Position numbers and translations under genes: made by a program. Positions 35,478 to 45,947 of a stretch of 64,000 bases of DNA are shown here, in pieces (the first letter of the stretch is position 1; every line of letters starts with the position of its first letter). The stretch comes from Hydrogenophilales bacterium 16-61-112 (GTDB lineage: Bacteria > Pseudomonadota > Gammaproteobacteria > Burkholderiales > Thiobacillaceae), in assembly GCA_002257045.1 (NCBI GenBank), contig NCHD01000017.1, positions 1 through 64,000 on the forward strand. The letters are read 5' to 3'. The notes under the pieces are model-generated. The model was given only the letters and a program-made list of their open reading frames with translations, was not told where the DNA came from and did not search any database.

Positions 35478-36119
35478 ATGAAAACCCTTCTGGCTGACGA
35501 TCACCCGCTGATGCGCGAGGGGATTCGCCAGGTGCTGGCCCAGCTCGAGCCCGGGCTGGAAATCGTCGATGCCCACGATTATCCCAGCCTGTTTTCCCAC
35601 ACCCGCACCCACCCCGACCTCGACCTCGCACTGGTCGACCTCAACATGCCGGGATTCGTCGGCATGCAGGGCATCACCCTGTTTCGCAGCGAATTCCCGG
35701 ATATTCCCCTGGTGGTGCTTTCGGCCTCAGAATCGTCCCACGACATCCGCAGCGCATTGGAAGCCGGCGCGCTGGGCTACATTCCCAAGGCCGCCTCCAC
35801 CGAGGTGATGCTGGCCGCCTTGCGCAGGGTGCTGGCCGGCGACATCTATGTGCCCGCCTGCTTCGACGACAGCCACGGCGGTCTGCACACCGTCGCACCC
35901 GACGATTTCAAGGCGCTGCAGCACAGCGGCCTGACTGCGCGCCAGTTTGAAGTGGCGCGCCTGCTGGTTCAGGGCTTCGCCAACAAGAGCATCGGCGGCA
36001 TGCTGGCGATGAGCGAAGGCACGGTTAAAGTTCACATCGCGGCGATTTTTCGCGCCTTTAACGTCAGCAACCGTACCGAAGCCGTGCTCGAAATCCAGCG
36101 CTTGATGCAAAAAAGCTAG
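35478..36119 (+). CDS. NarL/FixJ-family response regulator
   Basis: 213 residues: receiver domain 1-120 with acidic pocket DD at 7-8, phosphoacceptor Asp54 (LVDLNMPG), Ser in VLSAS and Lys in YIPKAAS; a LuxR-type helix-turn-helix about 147-205 (LTARQFEVARLLVQGFANKSIGGMLAMSEGTVKVHI). It lies 6 bp before the hybrid histidine kinase gene and is almost certainly its output partner. Confidence 0.93.
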   Translation: MKTLLADDHPLMREGIRQVLAQLEPGLEIVDAHDYPSLFSHTRTHPDLDLALVDLNMPGFVGMQGITLFRSEFPDIPLVVLSASESSHDIRSALEAGALGYIPKAASTEVMLAALRRVLAGDIYVPACFDDSHGGLHTVAPDDFKALQHSGLTARQFEVARLLVQGFANKSIGGMLAMSEGTVKVHIAAIFRAFNVSNRTEAVLEIQRLMQKS

Positions 36120-36125
36120 GCTGCG

Positions 36126-38045
36126 GTGGATTTTTTACGCCATCTGTTCAGTCGCCTGCCCTTGCCCACCAGCATCCGCAGCCGGATGCTGGTGATTGCG
36201 CTGCTGCCGGCCATGCTCGCTGAATTCGGCATGGTGGCCTACTTCACCTCGCAAACCCTTGCCACAGCGGAAGATGCGCTGCATGCGCGCGCCAGCAATG
36301 CTGCCCGCCATCTGGCCGAAGCCCTGCCGTATGCGCTGATCAGCGGCGACCTGCAACGCGTCGATGCGCTGCTGGCCTCCGAGCTTGAAGCCAGCCGGCT
36401 TTCCACCGCACGCGTGCGCGACAGCCGCGGCCAGCTCATCGCCAGTCGCGGCCTGCCGGCCGCCGCTTCCCCCGCCACCGCGCAATACACCCAGCGCGCC
36501 GAAATCCGCCTGCCCAGTCTCGGGCCGAATGAGGACGCGCTGTTCGGCGACCATGCCGCGCCGCCGCAAAACCAGTTGGGACAGGTCGAAGCCGGGGTGT
36601 CGCTCAGGGAGATCCAGGCTTTCAAGCGCGACACGCTGCTGCATGCCGCGCTGTTGATGCTGGTGGCGCTGGCGCTCACCGGCGCGCTGGCGTGGCGCCT
36701 GTCCAACCGGCTGGCCGGGCAACTGCAGCATGTCGGCCGCGTGGTCGGACGGCTGGCACACAACGACCTGACGGTGCGCGCGCAACTGCCCCCGGCCGGG
36801 GAAGTCGGCGCACTCGCTGCCGGGGTCAACGACATGGCCGAAGCCTTGCAGGCGCACCGCGGCGAACTGGAAAAACGTATCCGCGAAGCCACCGCCGATC
36901 TCGCTGCAAAAAAGAACATGGCCGAGCGCGCCAATCAGGCCAAATCACGCTTTTTTGCCTCGGCCAGCCATGACTTGCGGCAGCCCCTCCATGCCTTGTC
37001 ACTGTTCGTCGCCGCCCTGAAAGCACGCAACCTGCAACCCGGCATCCAGGGCTTGATCGACAACATCGAGGCCTCGACCGCCGCCATGGAACTGTTGCTC
37101 AATTCCCTGCTCGACATTTCGCGGCTCGACGCCGGCACCATTGAAACGCATCCGGTGCATTTTTCGCTGGGCAGCCTGCTGGACAGCCTGAGCAAGCAAT
37201 TCACCCCACTCGCCGCCGAAAAAAATCTGCGGCTGCGCTTTCATCCGATCGACGTCACCCTCTACAGCGACCCCCTGCTGATCGAGCGCATCCTGCTCAA
37301 CCTGATCGCCAACGCCATTCGCTACACCGACAAGGGTGGCGTGCTGGTGGCCTGCCGCCGGCGCGGCCGCATGCTGCGCCTCAGCGTGATCGACAGCGGA
37401 CGCGGCATCCCGCCCGAGCAGCAGGAAAGCGTGTTCCAGGAATTCGTCCAGCTCGACAATCCGGCGCGCGACCGCAGCAAGGGTCTCGGACTGGGGCTTG
37501 CCATCGTCTCGCGCCTGAGCCGGCTGCTGGGGCACCGCGTCGACCTGCTGTCGCGCCCCGGGCGTGGATCGGCATTCAGCATCGACGTGCCCTGCGGCGA
37601 TGCGCGCCTGATCCGCTCGCCCTTGCCGCTCGCCGCGCCCGGCAAGCTGGCCGCCGACGCCCTGGTGGTGCTGGTGGACGATGAGTCCGCGATCCTGCGC
37701 GGCATGGCAGAACTGTTCGACAACTGGCATATCGACCTGGTGACCGCACATAGCGTGGCCGAAGCCGAACAGGAACTGCTCAGCCTCGACCGCATTCCCG
37801 ACGTCATCGTCACCGATTACCGGCTGCCCGGCGACACCGACGGCATCGCCGTCATCACCCGCCTGCGGCAACAGTTCGGACACGATATCCCCGCCGTGCT
37901 GGTCACCGGCGACACCGCCCCCGACACGATTTTGCGCATTATCCAGGCCGGATTTCCGCTGCTGCACAAGCCGCTGCGCCCCGCCAAGCTGCGCGCCCTG
38001 CTCACCCACCTGATCCAGCAAAGGCGTGCTGCCGCTGTGGGATAA
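36126..38045 (+). CDS. Hybrid sensor histidine kinase with C-terminal receiver
   Basis: 639 residues starting at a GTG: membrane helices about 21-42 and 171-190, a periplasmic sensor between them, a HAMP segment 191-245, a HisKA domain with phosphorylated His282 (SHDLRQPLHAL), a HATPase domain (NLIANAIRYTDKGG, DSGRGIPPEQ, GLGLGLAIV) and a receiver with Asp at about 564 (VTDYRLPG). The SHDLRQP sequence is typical of kinases paired with NarL-type regulators, here the gene upstream. Signal unknown. Confidence 0.92.
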   Translation: MDFLRHLFSRLPLPTSIRSRMLVIALLPAMLAEFGMVAYFTSQTLATAEDALHARASNAARHLAEALPYALISGDLQRVDALLASELEASRLSTARVRDSRGQLIASRGLPAAASPATAQYTQRAEIRLPSLGPNEDALFGDHAAPPQNQLGQVEAGVSLREIQAFKRDTLLHAALLMLVALALTGALAWRLSNRLAGQLQHVGRVVGRLAHNDLTVRAQLPPAGEVGALAAGVNDMAEALQAHRGELEKRIREATADLAAKKNMAERANQAKSRFFASASHDLRQPLHALSLFVAALKARNLQPGIQGLIDNIEASTAAMELLLNSLLDISRLDAGTIETHPVHFSLGSLLDSLSKQFTPLAAEKNLRLRFHPIDVTLYSDPLLIERILLNLIANAIRYTDKGGVLVACRRRGRMLRLSVIDSGRGIPPEQQESVFQEFVQLDNPARDRSKGLGLGLAIVSRLSRLLGHRVDLLSRPGRGSAFSIDVPCGDARLIRSPLPLAAPGKLAADALVVLVDDESAILRGMAELFDNWHIDLVTAHSVAEAEQELLSLDRIPDVIVTDYRLPGDTDGIAVITRLRQQFGHDIPAVLVTGDTAPDTILRIIQAGFPLLHKPLRPAKLRALLTHLIQQRRAAAVG

Positions 38046-38101
38046 TCCGCGCCACCAGCGTTCACCGCTTCCCGCTCACCCCTCACCGCTTACCAGACAC
38101 C

Positions 38102-39502
38102 ATGCATATCCACATCCTCGGCATCTGCGGCACCTTCATGGGCGGGATCGCCGCCATTGCCCGCAGCGCAGGCCACACCGTCACCGGCTGCGACGCCAAC
38201 GTCTACCCGCCGATGTCCGACCAGCTGCGCGCGCTCGGCATCGACCTCATCGAAGGCTTTGACGCCGCTCAAGCCGACCTCAAGGCCGACATTTTCGTCA
38301 TCGGCAACGTGGTCACTCGGGGCAACCCGCTGATGGAAGCCATCCTCGAACGCGGCCTGCCCTACACCTCGGGCCCGCAGTGGCTGGCCGACAACGTGCT
38401 GAAAGACAAATGGGTCCTGGCGGTGGCCGGCACCCACGGCAAGACCACCACCTCCGCCATGCTGGCGTGGATACTCGACGACGCGCACCTGCGCCCCGGC
38501 TTCCTCATCGGCGGCATCCCGCAGAATTTCGAAGTCTCCGCGCGGCTCACCGACAGCCCCTTCTTCGTCATCGAAGCCGACGAATACGACACCGCCTTCT
38601 TCGACAAGCGTTCCAAATTCGTCCACTACCGCCCGCGCACCGCCATCTTCAACAACCTCGAATTCGACCACGCCGACATCTTTGCCGACCTCGCCGCCAT
38701 CGAAACCCAGTTTCACCATCTGGTGCGCACCATTCCCGGCAATGGCCTCATCGTCGCCAACGGCCGCGATGAAAGCATCGAGCACGTGTTCGAGCGTGGC
38801 CTGTGGACGCCGGTGGAACGCTTCGGTGGTGCGAATGGCTGGACCATCGGCGAAGTCGATGCCCAGGGCCATTTCGACGTCACCTTCGACGGTGCCCTGC
38901 AAGGCCGCGTCAAATGGGAACTCATCGGTGAACACAACCGCATGAACGCGCTCGCCGCCATCGCCGCCGCACGCCACGCCGGCGTCCCCGCCGCCACCGC
39001 GATCGACGGCCTGAGCCGCTTCGAAAACGTCAAGCGCCGCATGGAAGTACGCGGCGCCGTCCACGGCATCACCGTCTACGACGACTTCGCCCACCACCCC
39101 ACCGCCATCACCACCACCCTCGAAGGCCTGCGGGCCAAAGTCGGCAAAGCACGCATCCTTGCCGTACTGGAACCGCGCTCCAACACCATGAAACTCGGCG
39201 TCATGAAAGCCGCCCTGCCGGCCAGCCTCGCGCACGCCGACCAGGTCTACTGTTACGGCGCCAACCTCGGCTGGGATGCCGCGATGGCACTCGCCCCGCT
39301 CGGCGACAAAGCGCGCGTATTCGACAAGCTCGACGCCCTCATCAGCCAGCTGGTGGCCGACGCCCGCCCCGGCGACCACGTCCTGATGATGAGCAACGGC
39401 GGCTTTGGCGGCATCCACGCCAAGCTGCTGGAAGCGCTGCATCACCACTATCACGAGGATATTGTGCTGACGGCGATGCATCGGTATGGGGGGTATGCGT
39501 AA
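38102..39502 (+). CDS. mpl: UDP-N-acetylmuramate:L-alanyl-gamma-D-glutamyl-meso-DAP ligase
   Basis: Recycles the murein tripeptide onto UDP-MurNAc. The 466-residue Mur ligase has the N-terminal HILGICGTFMGGIA nucleotide fold, the ATP loop GTHGKTTT at 110-117, the central EADEYDTAFFDKRSKFVHY and the C-terminal VYDDFAHHPTAI. It is distinguished from murC by this opening and by length. It is the last native gene before the R-M island. Confidence 0.95.
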   Translation: MHIHILGICGTFMGGIAAIARSAGHTVTGCDANVYPPMSDQLRALGIDLIEGFDAAQADLKADIFVIGNVVTRGNPLMEAILERGLPYTSGPQWLADNVLKDKWVLAVAGTHGKTTTSAMLAWILDDAHLRPGFLIGGIPQNFEVSARLTDSPFFVIEADEYDTAFFDKRSKFVHYRPRTAIFNNLEFDHADIFADLAAIETQFHHLVRTIPGNGLIVANGRDESIEHVFERGLWTPVERFGGANGWTIGEVDAQGHFDVTFDGALQGRVKWELIGEHNRMNALAAIAAARHAGVPAATAIDGLSRFENVKRRMEVRGAVHGITVYDDFAHHPTAITTTLEGLRAKVGKARILAVLEPRSNTMKLGVMKAALPASLAHADQVYCYGANLGWDAAMALAPLGDKARVFDKLDALISQLVADARPGDHVLMMSNGGFGGIHAKLLEALHHHYHEDIVLTAMHRYGGYA

Positions 39503-39727
39503 GGTGGTGGTGGTGGTGGTTGTAGTTGAGGTGTTGGCAGAACTGCTGAGCGTTGGCCGGGGGTAGCCCGGCGGCTAGTAACTTTCTTTGTCAACGCGAC
39601 AACTCGCACCTGGCCCGGAATGGTCGTTCGGAGAAGTATGCGCCCCAGTTGTTTCCGTCCAGAACAGGTGACACTTAGGTAAACTCCAATAAAAGTCCAA
39701 TTTAGCCCAAACCTATTTCAGCGAACA
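39503..39727. other. Gap between mpl and the R-M island: GGT repeat and left island repeat
   Basis: Immediately after the mpl stop lies a run of (GGT)n repeats, a G-rich strand that could form a quadruplex. The left inverted repeat of the island (39533-39567) follows, with an internal hairpin GCCGGG-n5-CCCGGC. The last ~130 bp are AT-richer and must contain the promoter of the methylase gene. Confidence 0.6.
39533..39567 (+). repeat. Left inverted repeat of the R-M island
   Basis: Shares the core GTTGGCCGGGGG and the outer GCAGAACTGCTGA block with the right copy. It lies 31 bp after the mpl stop and overlaps a short GC hairpin. Confidence 0.55.
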
Positions 39728-41101
39728 GTGAAAAAACGCGCTTTCCGATTTATTGATTTGTTCGCAGGTCTAGGGGGGTTCCACCTTGCGCTTAACCGCT
39801 TAGGGGGGACATGCGTCTTCGCAGCCGAATGGAAAGAAAACCTGCGGGACTTGTATGAGAGGAACTTCGAACTCCGCCCTGCTGGTGACATTACACAGAT
39901 CGCCCCCCAGTCGATACCCGACCATGATGTGCTTACGGCAGGGTTTCCGTGCCAACCCTTCTCAAAGGCGGGCGAGCAACTCGGGTTCGAGTGTACAAAG
40001 CAAGGTGGACTTTTTTTCAATGTCGAAGAGATTCTTCGGCAGAAAAAGCCAAGTTTTTTCATTCTCGAAAACGTTCCGAACTTGCTTAAACACGACCACG
40101 GGAAGACCTGGGAAAAAATCCAGAAGCTCTTGGGGCCTGACGGCCTTGGTTACCATATAAAGGCGGCAAAACTCTCGCCGCATAATTTCGGAATTCCGCA
40201 GATTCGTGAGCGCATATACATTGTAGGTTCTGTGCGCCCGCTTACCAGCTTCGTCTGGCCTGAAACCACGGCCGCTGAAACTTCAATTGAAAGTGTTCTA
40301 GACGACCATCCGGCCGATGCGAAACAGTTTTCTCCGCAAGTCCGCGAATGCCTGGACACCTGGGATGCGTTTTTGCAAGCCTGTCCAAAGGATGTAGTCC
40401 TCCCATCGTTTCCGCTATGGTCGATGGAGTGGGGCGCGACTTATCCTTTCGAAGACGAAACCCCCTATGCGCTTAAGGTACTACACGGGCAAGACGCGCT
40501 TAAAGGTTTCAAAGGGAGTCACGGCTCTAAGCTTGACCACATTAGAGATATCGAAAACCGGTGGGGAGCATTGCCAAGCCACGCACGCACGGAACAGATG
40601 GAATTCCCGAAATGGAAGAAGAACTTTATCCGGCAAAACCGGCAGTTCTACAAGGACAACAAATTCTGGATTGACCCCTGGCTACCTCGTATTCTCAAGT
40701 TTCCCTCTAGCCTACAGAAACTTGAGTGGAACGCTCAGGGAGGCAAGCACGACATCTGGAAATACGTGCTGCAGTTTCGGGCCTCTGGGGTACGCATCAA
40801 GCGCCGCACAACGGCGCCTAGCCTTATCGCAATGACTGACACGCAGGTGCCCATCATCGGCTGGCAAAAACGTTACATGACGCCTCGTGAGTGCGCGCGG
40901 CTGCAGAGCTTGGACGCCCTGAAGGAATTGCCCAGCCGCCCGGCGCAAGCGTTCCAAGCCTTGGGCAATGCGGTCAACACTAGTGTGGTCGAGCGAGTTG
41001 CACAGGCGCTGCTCTCGGGCACAGGCGTTGCCCCAACACAAGCACCTAAGAATGAGCAAAAGAGTAGGAAATGTTTTTCTGAATTGGCGGCGGTTGCATG
41101 A
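39728..41101 (+). CDS. DNA (cytosine-5)-methyltransferase
   Basis: The modification enzyme of the island, 457 residues. Conserved C5-methylase motifs in order: I FAGLGGF 12-18, [10 protein letters not shown] with catalytic Cys75, VI ENVPN 114-118, [14 protein letters not shown] about 158-167, [13 protein letters not shown] and [16 protein letters not shown] near 415-430. The variable target-recognition region lies roughly at 190-370, so the site cannot be predicted. A GTG start is used. Overlaps the ATPase gene in an ATGA. GC and codon use are clearly different from the flanking chromosome. Confidence 0.95.
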   Translation: MKKRAFRFIDLFAGLGGFHLALNRLGGTCVFAAEWKENLRDLYERNFELRPAGDITQIAPQSIPDHDVLTAGFPCQPFSKAGEQLGFECTKQGGLFFNVEEILRQKKPSFFILENVPNLLKHDHGKTWEKIQKLLGPDGLGYHIKAAKLSPHNFGIPQIRERIYIVGSVRPLTSFVWPETTAAETSIESVLDDHPADAKQFSPQVRECLDTWDAFLQACPKDVVLPSFPLWSMEWGATYPFEDETPYALKVLHGQDALKGFKGSHGSKLDHIRDIENRWGALPSHARTEQMEFPKWKKNFIRQNRQFYKDNKFWIDPWLPRILKFPSSLQKLEWNAQGGKHDIWKYVLQFRASGVRIKRRTTAPSLIAMTDTQVPIIGWQKRYMTPRECARLQSLDALKELPSRPAQAFQALGNAVNTSVVERVAQALLSGTGVAPTQAPKNEQKSRKCFSELAAVA

Positions 41102-42747
41102 TGGAGGCTACTGATCTGCAACCTGCACCTATTGAGATTCGTCCTGAGGTTACCGTCCTTTCGGTACTGAGGCATCTGAATTACAAGGCATGGTTTGCCA
41201 TCGCTGAGTTCATAGATAACGCGCTTCAGAGTGCCATTGCCAACGGAGAGCGGCTAAGAACACTTCATGATGGTGAATTCCAACTCACTGTTGACGTTCA
41301 ATTCGATCCGATCGAACGTGGGCAGATTGTCATCACCGATAACGCTGCCGGGATTTCGGTAGCCGACTTCCCTCGTGCGTTTCGAGCTGCTCAGACTCCG
41401 ACCGACCGAAGCGGGCTCTCTGAGTTCGGCATGGGGATGAAGAGTGCTGCATGTTGGTTTGCCGAGACCTGGAGCGTGCGAACCAAGGCCATCGGCGAAT
41501 CGGTCGAAAGAACCATCTACTTTGACGTCAAGCATATTGTCGAGAACAAAATTGAGCACTTGAACTCTGAGATTCGCAACGTCGACCCTGCCGCACATTA
41601 CACCGTCGTCTCGCTTCGCGGCCTCCACCACCTTCCCCAAGGCCGTACGGTTGCCAAGATAAAGGAACACCTGGCAAGCATATACCGCGTGTTCCTTCGA
41701 GACGGCCGACTCATCCTTCGGTTCAATGGCGAGTCACTTAGCTATCAGTCGCCACAGGTTCTGAAAGCCATTCGCTACACATCCTCTGGGGTCGCAGCGC
41801 AAGGTGACGGTGCGGTGCCCGTTGAGTGGCGGAAGGAAATTCATCTAGACTTTGGCGATGGTCAGCGCGTCACTGGTTTCGCTGCGTTACGCGAGGTCGG
41901 CTCCACACCGCTCGCAGGTTTTGCACTTTTTCGACGTGACCGCCTGATCGTTGGCAGCCTTGACGATACGTATCGCCCAGCGTACATCTTTAAACAGACC
42001 AACAGTTATGCGTTCCAGAGACTCTTCGGCGAACTTCACGTCGAGGGCTTCGAAGTAAGCCACACCAAGGATGGCTTTCGTTGGGAGGCGTATGAGGACA
42101 TCTTCCTCGAGTTCCTAAAAAAAGCAGTTGAAGCGCCCCCCCTCGACCTGCTCGCACAAGCACAGAACTACCGTGCGCTGCCCTCCAAGAAGTCCATCGA
42201 GGCACGAGCAGTTGCGGCCACTGCGTCAGTTGCCGAGTATCTGGAAAAAGATGTCGCGCCGCTCCTGGTCGCGGCAAGACAGTATCCAGCTGAACCAGCA
42301 GAACTGCCACCCGAAATAGACAGCAGTCCGCTACAAGCGTCCGAGCGCACCGTAACCGTGGCAGACGGCGATTGGCATTGGGTGATTACCCTACGTACTT
42401 CTGTCGATCCTGCTAGAGATGAGTGGGTATCCCTGGCCAAGATGGAGCAGGAGGAAGATGACTCGGACCGAGTGCGTCGATTAAGCCTCGACTTGTCCCT
42501 TGCGCACCCTTTCTCCACCGAGTTCATTGGCGCCAACAACGAGAACGTCGAACTTCTCCTTCGCCTCGCAACTGCCGTCTGCGTCTCACTGGTCTTGTCG
42601 GAAGATCTCACAGGGGAGCCTCCTCAGAGCGTCCTATATCACTTCAATTACTTACTGCGAGGGGCGCTCGCGCGCACGGTTTTCAATAATGACAACATCC
42701 GTCACGATTCTCAGCAAAATCAAGCCTCCCTTGCGCTGGGAACCTAA
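41098..42747 (+). CDS. MORC/MutL-type GHKL ATPase of an R-M locus
   Basis: 549 residues. The GHKL (Bergerat) ATP-binding fold is clear: Glu37 and Asn41 in [17 protein letters not shown] at 81-87, and the ATP lid [13 protein letters not shown] at 108-120. This combination resembles the prokaryotic MORC-like ATPases found in restriction-modification operons together with Z1 ATPases. Such ATPases probably couple DNA recognition to a conformational clamp. It is joined to the methylase by a 4-bp overlap and to the Z1 gene by a 59-bp overlap, so the three are translationally linked. Confidence 0.88.
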   Translation: MMEATDLQPAPIEIRPEVTVLSVLRHLNYKAWFAIAEFIDNALQSAIANGERLRTLHDGEFQLTVDVQFDPIERGQIVITDNAAGISVADFPRAFRAAQTPTDRSGLSEFGMGMKSAACWFAETWSVRTKAIGESVERTIYFDVKHIVENKIEHLNSEIRNVDPAAHYTVVSLRGLHHLPQGRTVAKIKEHLASIYRVFLRDGRLILRFNGESLSYQSPQVLKAIRYTSSGVAAQGDGAVPVEWRKEIHLDFGDGQRVTGFAALREVGSTPLAGFALFRRDRLIVGSLDDTYRPAYIFKQTNSYAFQRLFGELHVEGFEVSHTKDGFRWEAYEDIFLEFLKKAVEAPPLDLLAQAQNYRALPSKKSIEARAVAATASVAEYLEKDVAPLLVAARQYPAEPAELPPEIDSSPLQASERTVTVADGDWHWVITLRTSVDPARDEWVSLAKMEQEEDDSDRVRRLSLDLSLAHPFSTEFIGANNENVELLLRLATAVCVSLVLSEDLTGEPPQSVLYHFNYLLRGALARTVFNNDNIRHDSQQNQASLALGT

Positions 42748-44950
42748 GCGAGGCGATTTCACGCAGGAGTTCCTTGCGAGCAAGTCAAAAGACCCGAACG
42801 GGCCGAGCTTTGACGATCTCTCAACCGGCGAAAACTCCGTGCTGCAAGAAGCACAGAGAATCCTCGGGCGATGCCTACCTCCAACAGAGCCTGCTGGGCG
42901 CGAGACAGGACTCGTGGTTGGCTACGTGCAAAGTGGCAAGACCATGTCTTTCGAGACAGTCATCTCGCTCGCACGTGACAACAACTACGGCGTGGTTATC
43001 GTTTTCGCCGGCACTAAAAACAACCTGCGCGCGCAATCAGAAGAACGCCTATGCAAGGATCTCGGCATCGACGACGGCGCAAGCTGGCACCATTATTCGA
43101 ATCCTGCAAAAAGTTCTGCTAGCGAAATCGAAGACAGAATTCAGGCATGGCGAAAGCGCCCAATGAAGAAAAGGGCCATTCTGATCACCGTGCTCAAGCA
43201 AGTCGTCAAACTCGAACACTTGGCAACCGTACTAAAGAAGCTTTCTTTGGATAGTGTGCCGGTGCTGATAATCGATGACGAGAGCGACCAAGCCAGTCTG
43301 AACACGAACGCCGCAAAAATCCGCTCAAGAAAAGCTGCCGCAGACGCTAGAAGCACTATCTACGACCGCATCTGTGTCGTTCGCGACACCGTGCCACACC
43401 ACTCGTTTCTCCAGTACACGGCCACACCCCAAGCGAACCTGCTGCTCGCCCAAACCGACCTCCTCAATCCATCCTTCGCGGAACTTGTGACGCCTGGCGA
43501 CGCCTATACCGGCGGCAAGGCTTTTTTTAAGGAGAACCCGGGCTTGGTTATCGACATCCCAAGTCTAGAGGTACCGAGTTCGACCAACGTAGTTTCTGCT
43601 CCACCGAAGAGCCTGCTCGGCGCGCTACGCTACTTCCTTTTGGTGGCAGCACAGCACGCCTTAACAATGGAAAGGGGGAAAGACCGCAACCGGTCCATGA
43701 TGGTCCACCCAGCCATGCTGACTGCATCACACAAGGTCTACAAGGCCTGGATGGACAGGTCGCTCAAAACGCTGACTTCCACCATTGAAAAGCAGTACAA
43801 AAAAACGCCTGCCGACGCTGAAGCACGCTTTCAGACCGAATACAACGCTCTGAAAGAAACTTATCCCGATTTGAAATCGCTGCCCGAACTCATCGAGTCG
43901 ATGGTGGACGAAGTCTTCGACGAAATAAAGTGTGTGGAAGTAAATGGCACACCCGATGCCGAGAAGAAGGTTAACTGGAAATCGACCCCCTATTGGATTC
44001 TCGTGGGTGGCGCCTCTCTTGATCGGGGCTATACAGTGGAAGGCTTAGTCATAACCTACATGCCTAGACCGCTCGGCACCTCGCCAGCAGCAGATACGCT
44101 CCAGCAACGCGCTCGATTCTTTGGATACAAGAGGCCTTACCTCGGACTATGCAGGGTGTTTGTGCAAGACAGCGTTCGGGAAGCGTTTGCCGACTATGTC
44201 GACCATGAGGACTTTGTCAGGGCGGCGCTCATTAGTAATCGTGGAAAGCCGCTAACAGATTGGCGACGTGATTTTATTTTGGGCGCACTGTTGAAACCTT
44301 GCCGCCCCAACGTAATTGGCCTCAGCACCCGCCGCATTCCAGTTGATGGGTGGCTGGTACCTCGCGCCCTCCAAAGAGATGACGTTGCCGCCGAATTCAA
44401 CAGGGAACTCCTGACCAATACAGTTGGGAATTGGAAAGGACGCTTCGGCCCTGCTGTGAATGCAGCGGAGTTTCCGCAGTTCAAAGGTTCGAAGGACGCC
44501 TCGCCAAACTTTGTACTCGAGGCAATCCCGCTGCGCGTAATTCTCGAAGATTTCCTGCTCAAAGTTCAGGTACGAGATCCCTCCGACGCAGAAAAGCACA
44601 GCGCCATTCTCATCGCCATGGCCGAACTATTGCGCGAGGATGAAAGCCTTAAGACAGATGTCTTCTTGATGAACAACCTTGATGCCCAATACCGCACACG
44701 CGACGCTGGTCGAGGTTTTCCTGCCGGACATCGGAATGCGCCTATTAACGAATACTTCAGTAACAGTGCCGATACCGTAAACGATAAAAACTTCATGTCA
44801 GCAGAGCGCGTGTCGCTGCAACTGCGACGCTTCAATCTCGGTACGGCGACGCGAGACAAAAGTTCAGCGGACATCCGAAGCGTTACATGGTTTGCTGTGA
44901 ATGTACCTAGCGCGCTAAGCAAGCACCTTCACATCGAGGGGCGGAGTTGA
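42689..44950 (+). CDS. Z1-domain ATPase / putative restriction motor
   Basis: 753 residues. A helicase-like P-loop ATPase of the Z1 superfamily: Walker A GYVQSGKT at 78-85, Walker B VLIIDDESD at 192-200, a TPQANLL motif near 245 and GGASLDRGYTVEGLVITYMPR in the C-terminal RecA-like half with an arginine-rich QQRARFFGYKRPY. Z1 proteins are known mainly from R-M and phage-defence loci next to MORC-like ATPases. I use the ATG at 42689; the longer frame to 42500 is a shadow within the ATPase gene. The stop overlaps the next gene. Confidence 0.9.
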   Translation: MTTSVTILSKIKPPLRWEPKRGDFTQEFLASKSKDPNGPSFDDLSTGENSVLQEAQRILGRCLPPTEPAGRETGLVVGYVQSGKTMSFETVISLARDNNYGVVIVFAGTKNNLRAQSEERLCKDLGIDDGASWHHYSNPAKSSASEIEDRIQAWRKRPMKKRAILITVLKQVVKLEHLATVLKKLSLDSVPVLIIDDESDQASLNTNAAKIRSRKAAADARSTIYDRICVVRDTVPHHSFLQYTATPQANLLLAQTDLLNPSFAELVTPGDAYTGGKAFFKENPGLVIDIPSLEVPSSTNVVSAPPKSLLGALRYFLLVAAQHALTMERGKDRNRSMMVHPAMLTASHKVYKAWMDRSLKTLTSTIEKQYKKTPADAEARFQTEYNALKETYPDLKSLPELIESMVDEVFDEIKCVEVNGTPDAEKKVNWKSTPYWILVGGASLDRGYTVEGLVITYMPRPLGTSPAADTLQQRARFFGYKRPYLGLCRVFVQDSVREAFADYVDHEDFVRAALISNRGKPLTDWRRDFILGALLKPCRPNVIGLSTRRIPVDGWLVPRALQRDDVAAEFNRELLTNTVGNWKGRFGPAVNAAEFPQFKGSKDASPNFVLEAIPLRVILEDFLLKVQVRDPSDAEKHSAILIAMAELLREDESLKTDVFLMNNLDAQYRTRDAGRGFPAGHRNAPINEYFSNSADTVNDKNFMSAERVSLQLRRFNLGTATRDKSSADIRSVTWFAVNVPSALSKHLHIEGRS

Positions 44951-44952
44951 CA

Positions 44953-45933
44953 GTGAACAGTATTATTTCTTCTTTCCTTGATCTGCCCACCGCAGTTTCT
45001 TCCGCAGAGTTCAAAGCAATACCTTTGAGCACAAGGCGTAAGGACTTTCTCGCCAAGAACGATGACGGCGCGCCCATATTCTTGCTTCACGACTCAAGCA
45101 TCGCTAAATACAGTCCAAGTATCAGCTTTCGCCACCTCTCAGCCCAGTTTCACGCCACATGCCACATTCGGACGGATGAGATTGACCTAGAAGACCAGTT
45201 CTGTCTCGTGTGGTGTGACGCATCGGAACCGGAGTTGCATGAACTTTTTGTCCGATGCGTCGGTGCAGCCATTGAAGAACTCCCCACCGAAAGTGGCACA
45301 AGGGAACTCGAATCCTGCATTTCACAGTTACAAGATCTATTCCGCGCATTGTCTCTACCCAGCAGCTGGGAGGTCTCCGGGCTCTGGGCTGAGTTGTTTG
45401 TCATTTTGAAAAGTGGGAACCCTGCACACGCAGTGAGCCTCTGGCAGGAAGACCAATACGACAGGTTTGACTTCTCAAACACAGCTATGCACCTTGAGGT
45501 CAAATCTACAATTCGTGCTCTTCGAGCGCATGAGTTTGCGTTAGAGCAACTTCAGTCACCAGCAGCAGGCACCGGTTTTGTGGCGTCTCTGATGTTGCAA
45601 CCTCTCACCGGGGGAGTCGGTGTACTGGATATTGCACAAGAAATTGAAGCAGCCATATCTGAAACTCCTGGTCTGAAGCAGAAACTCTGGAAGAACATAG
45701 CTAAGGCTTTAGGCACTGATTTTTCGGACAAACTCGATAAACGTTTTGACCCAACGTTCGCAGAAAAAAGCTTGGCGGTGTACTTGATGAGCGATATCCC
45801 GAGGCCTGATACACCTTCAGACCCAAGAGTCACAGCACTTCGATTTCTCTCGGATTTGACTACGGTTTCTTCTTCGCTAACTGGTACGCCAGCTATAACA
45901 CTGGCCTACGCCTTCTCAAACGCGTTGAGTTGA
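44953..45933 (+). CDS. PD-(D/E)XK nuclease-family protein (DUF4420-like)
   Basis: 326 residues. A likely restriction subunit: Glu147 in GLWAEL, Asp173 in YDRFDFS and the ExK pair at 182-184 (HLEVKST) match the PD-(D/E)XK active-site pattern seen in DUF4420 proteins. It is the last gene of the methylase-ATPase-Z1-nuclease operon. The GTG at 44953 has GGAG at 6 nt; a TTG at 44947 overlapping the Z1 stop is the alternative. Together the four genes make a complete modification-plus-cleavage set. Confidence 0.8.
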   Translation: MNSIISSFLDLPTAVSSAEFKAIPLSTRRKDFLAKNDDGAPIFLLHDSSIAKYSPSISFRHLSAQFHATCHIRTDEIDLEDQFCLVWCDASEPELHELFVRCVGAAIEELPTESGTRELESCISQLQDLFRALSLPSSWEVSGLWAELFVILKSGNPAHAVSLWQEDQYDRFDFSNTAMHLEVKSTIRALRAHEFALEQLQSPAAGTGFVASLMLQPLTGGVGVLDIAQEIEAAISETPGLKQKLWKNIAKALGTDFSDKLDKRFDPTFAEKSLAVYLMSDIPRPDTPSDPRVTALRFLSDLTTVSSSLTGTPAITLAYAFSNALS

Positions 45934-45947
45934 CTTCAATGTTTTAG

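Noticed and set aside
36999-38021. 340-codon open frame antisense to the hybrid kinase
   Set aside because: Shadow of the kinase coding strand; no recognisable domain.
39545-39585. attC-like site at the left edge of the R-M island
   Set aside because: A GTTGGCC and a distant CTAGTAAC can be folded together, but the core sites do not fit RYYYAAC/GTTRRRY and there is no integron integrase.
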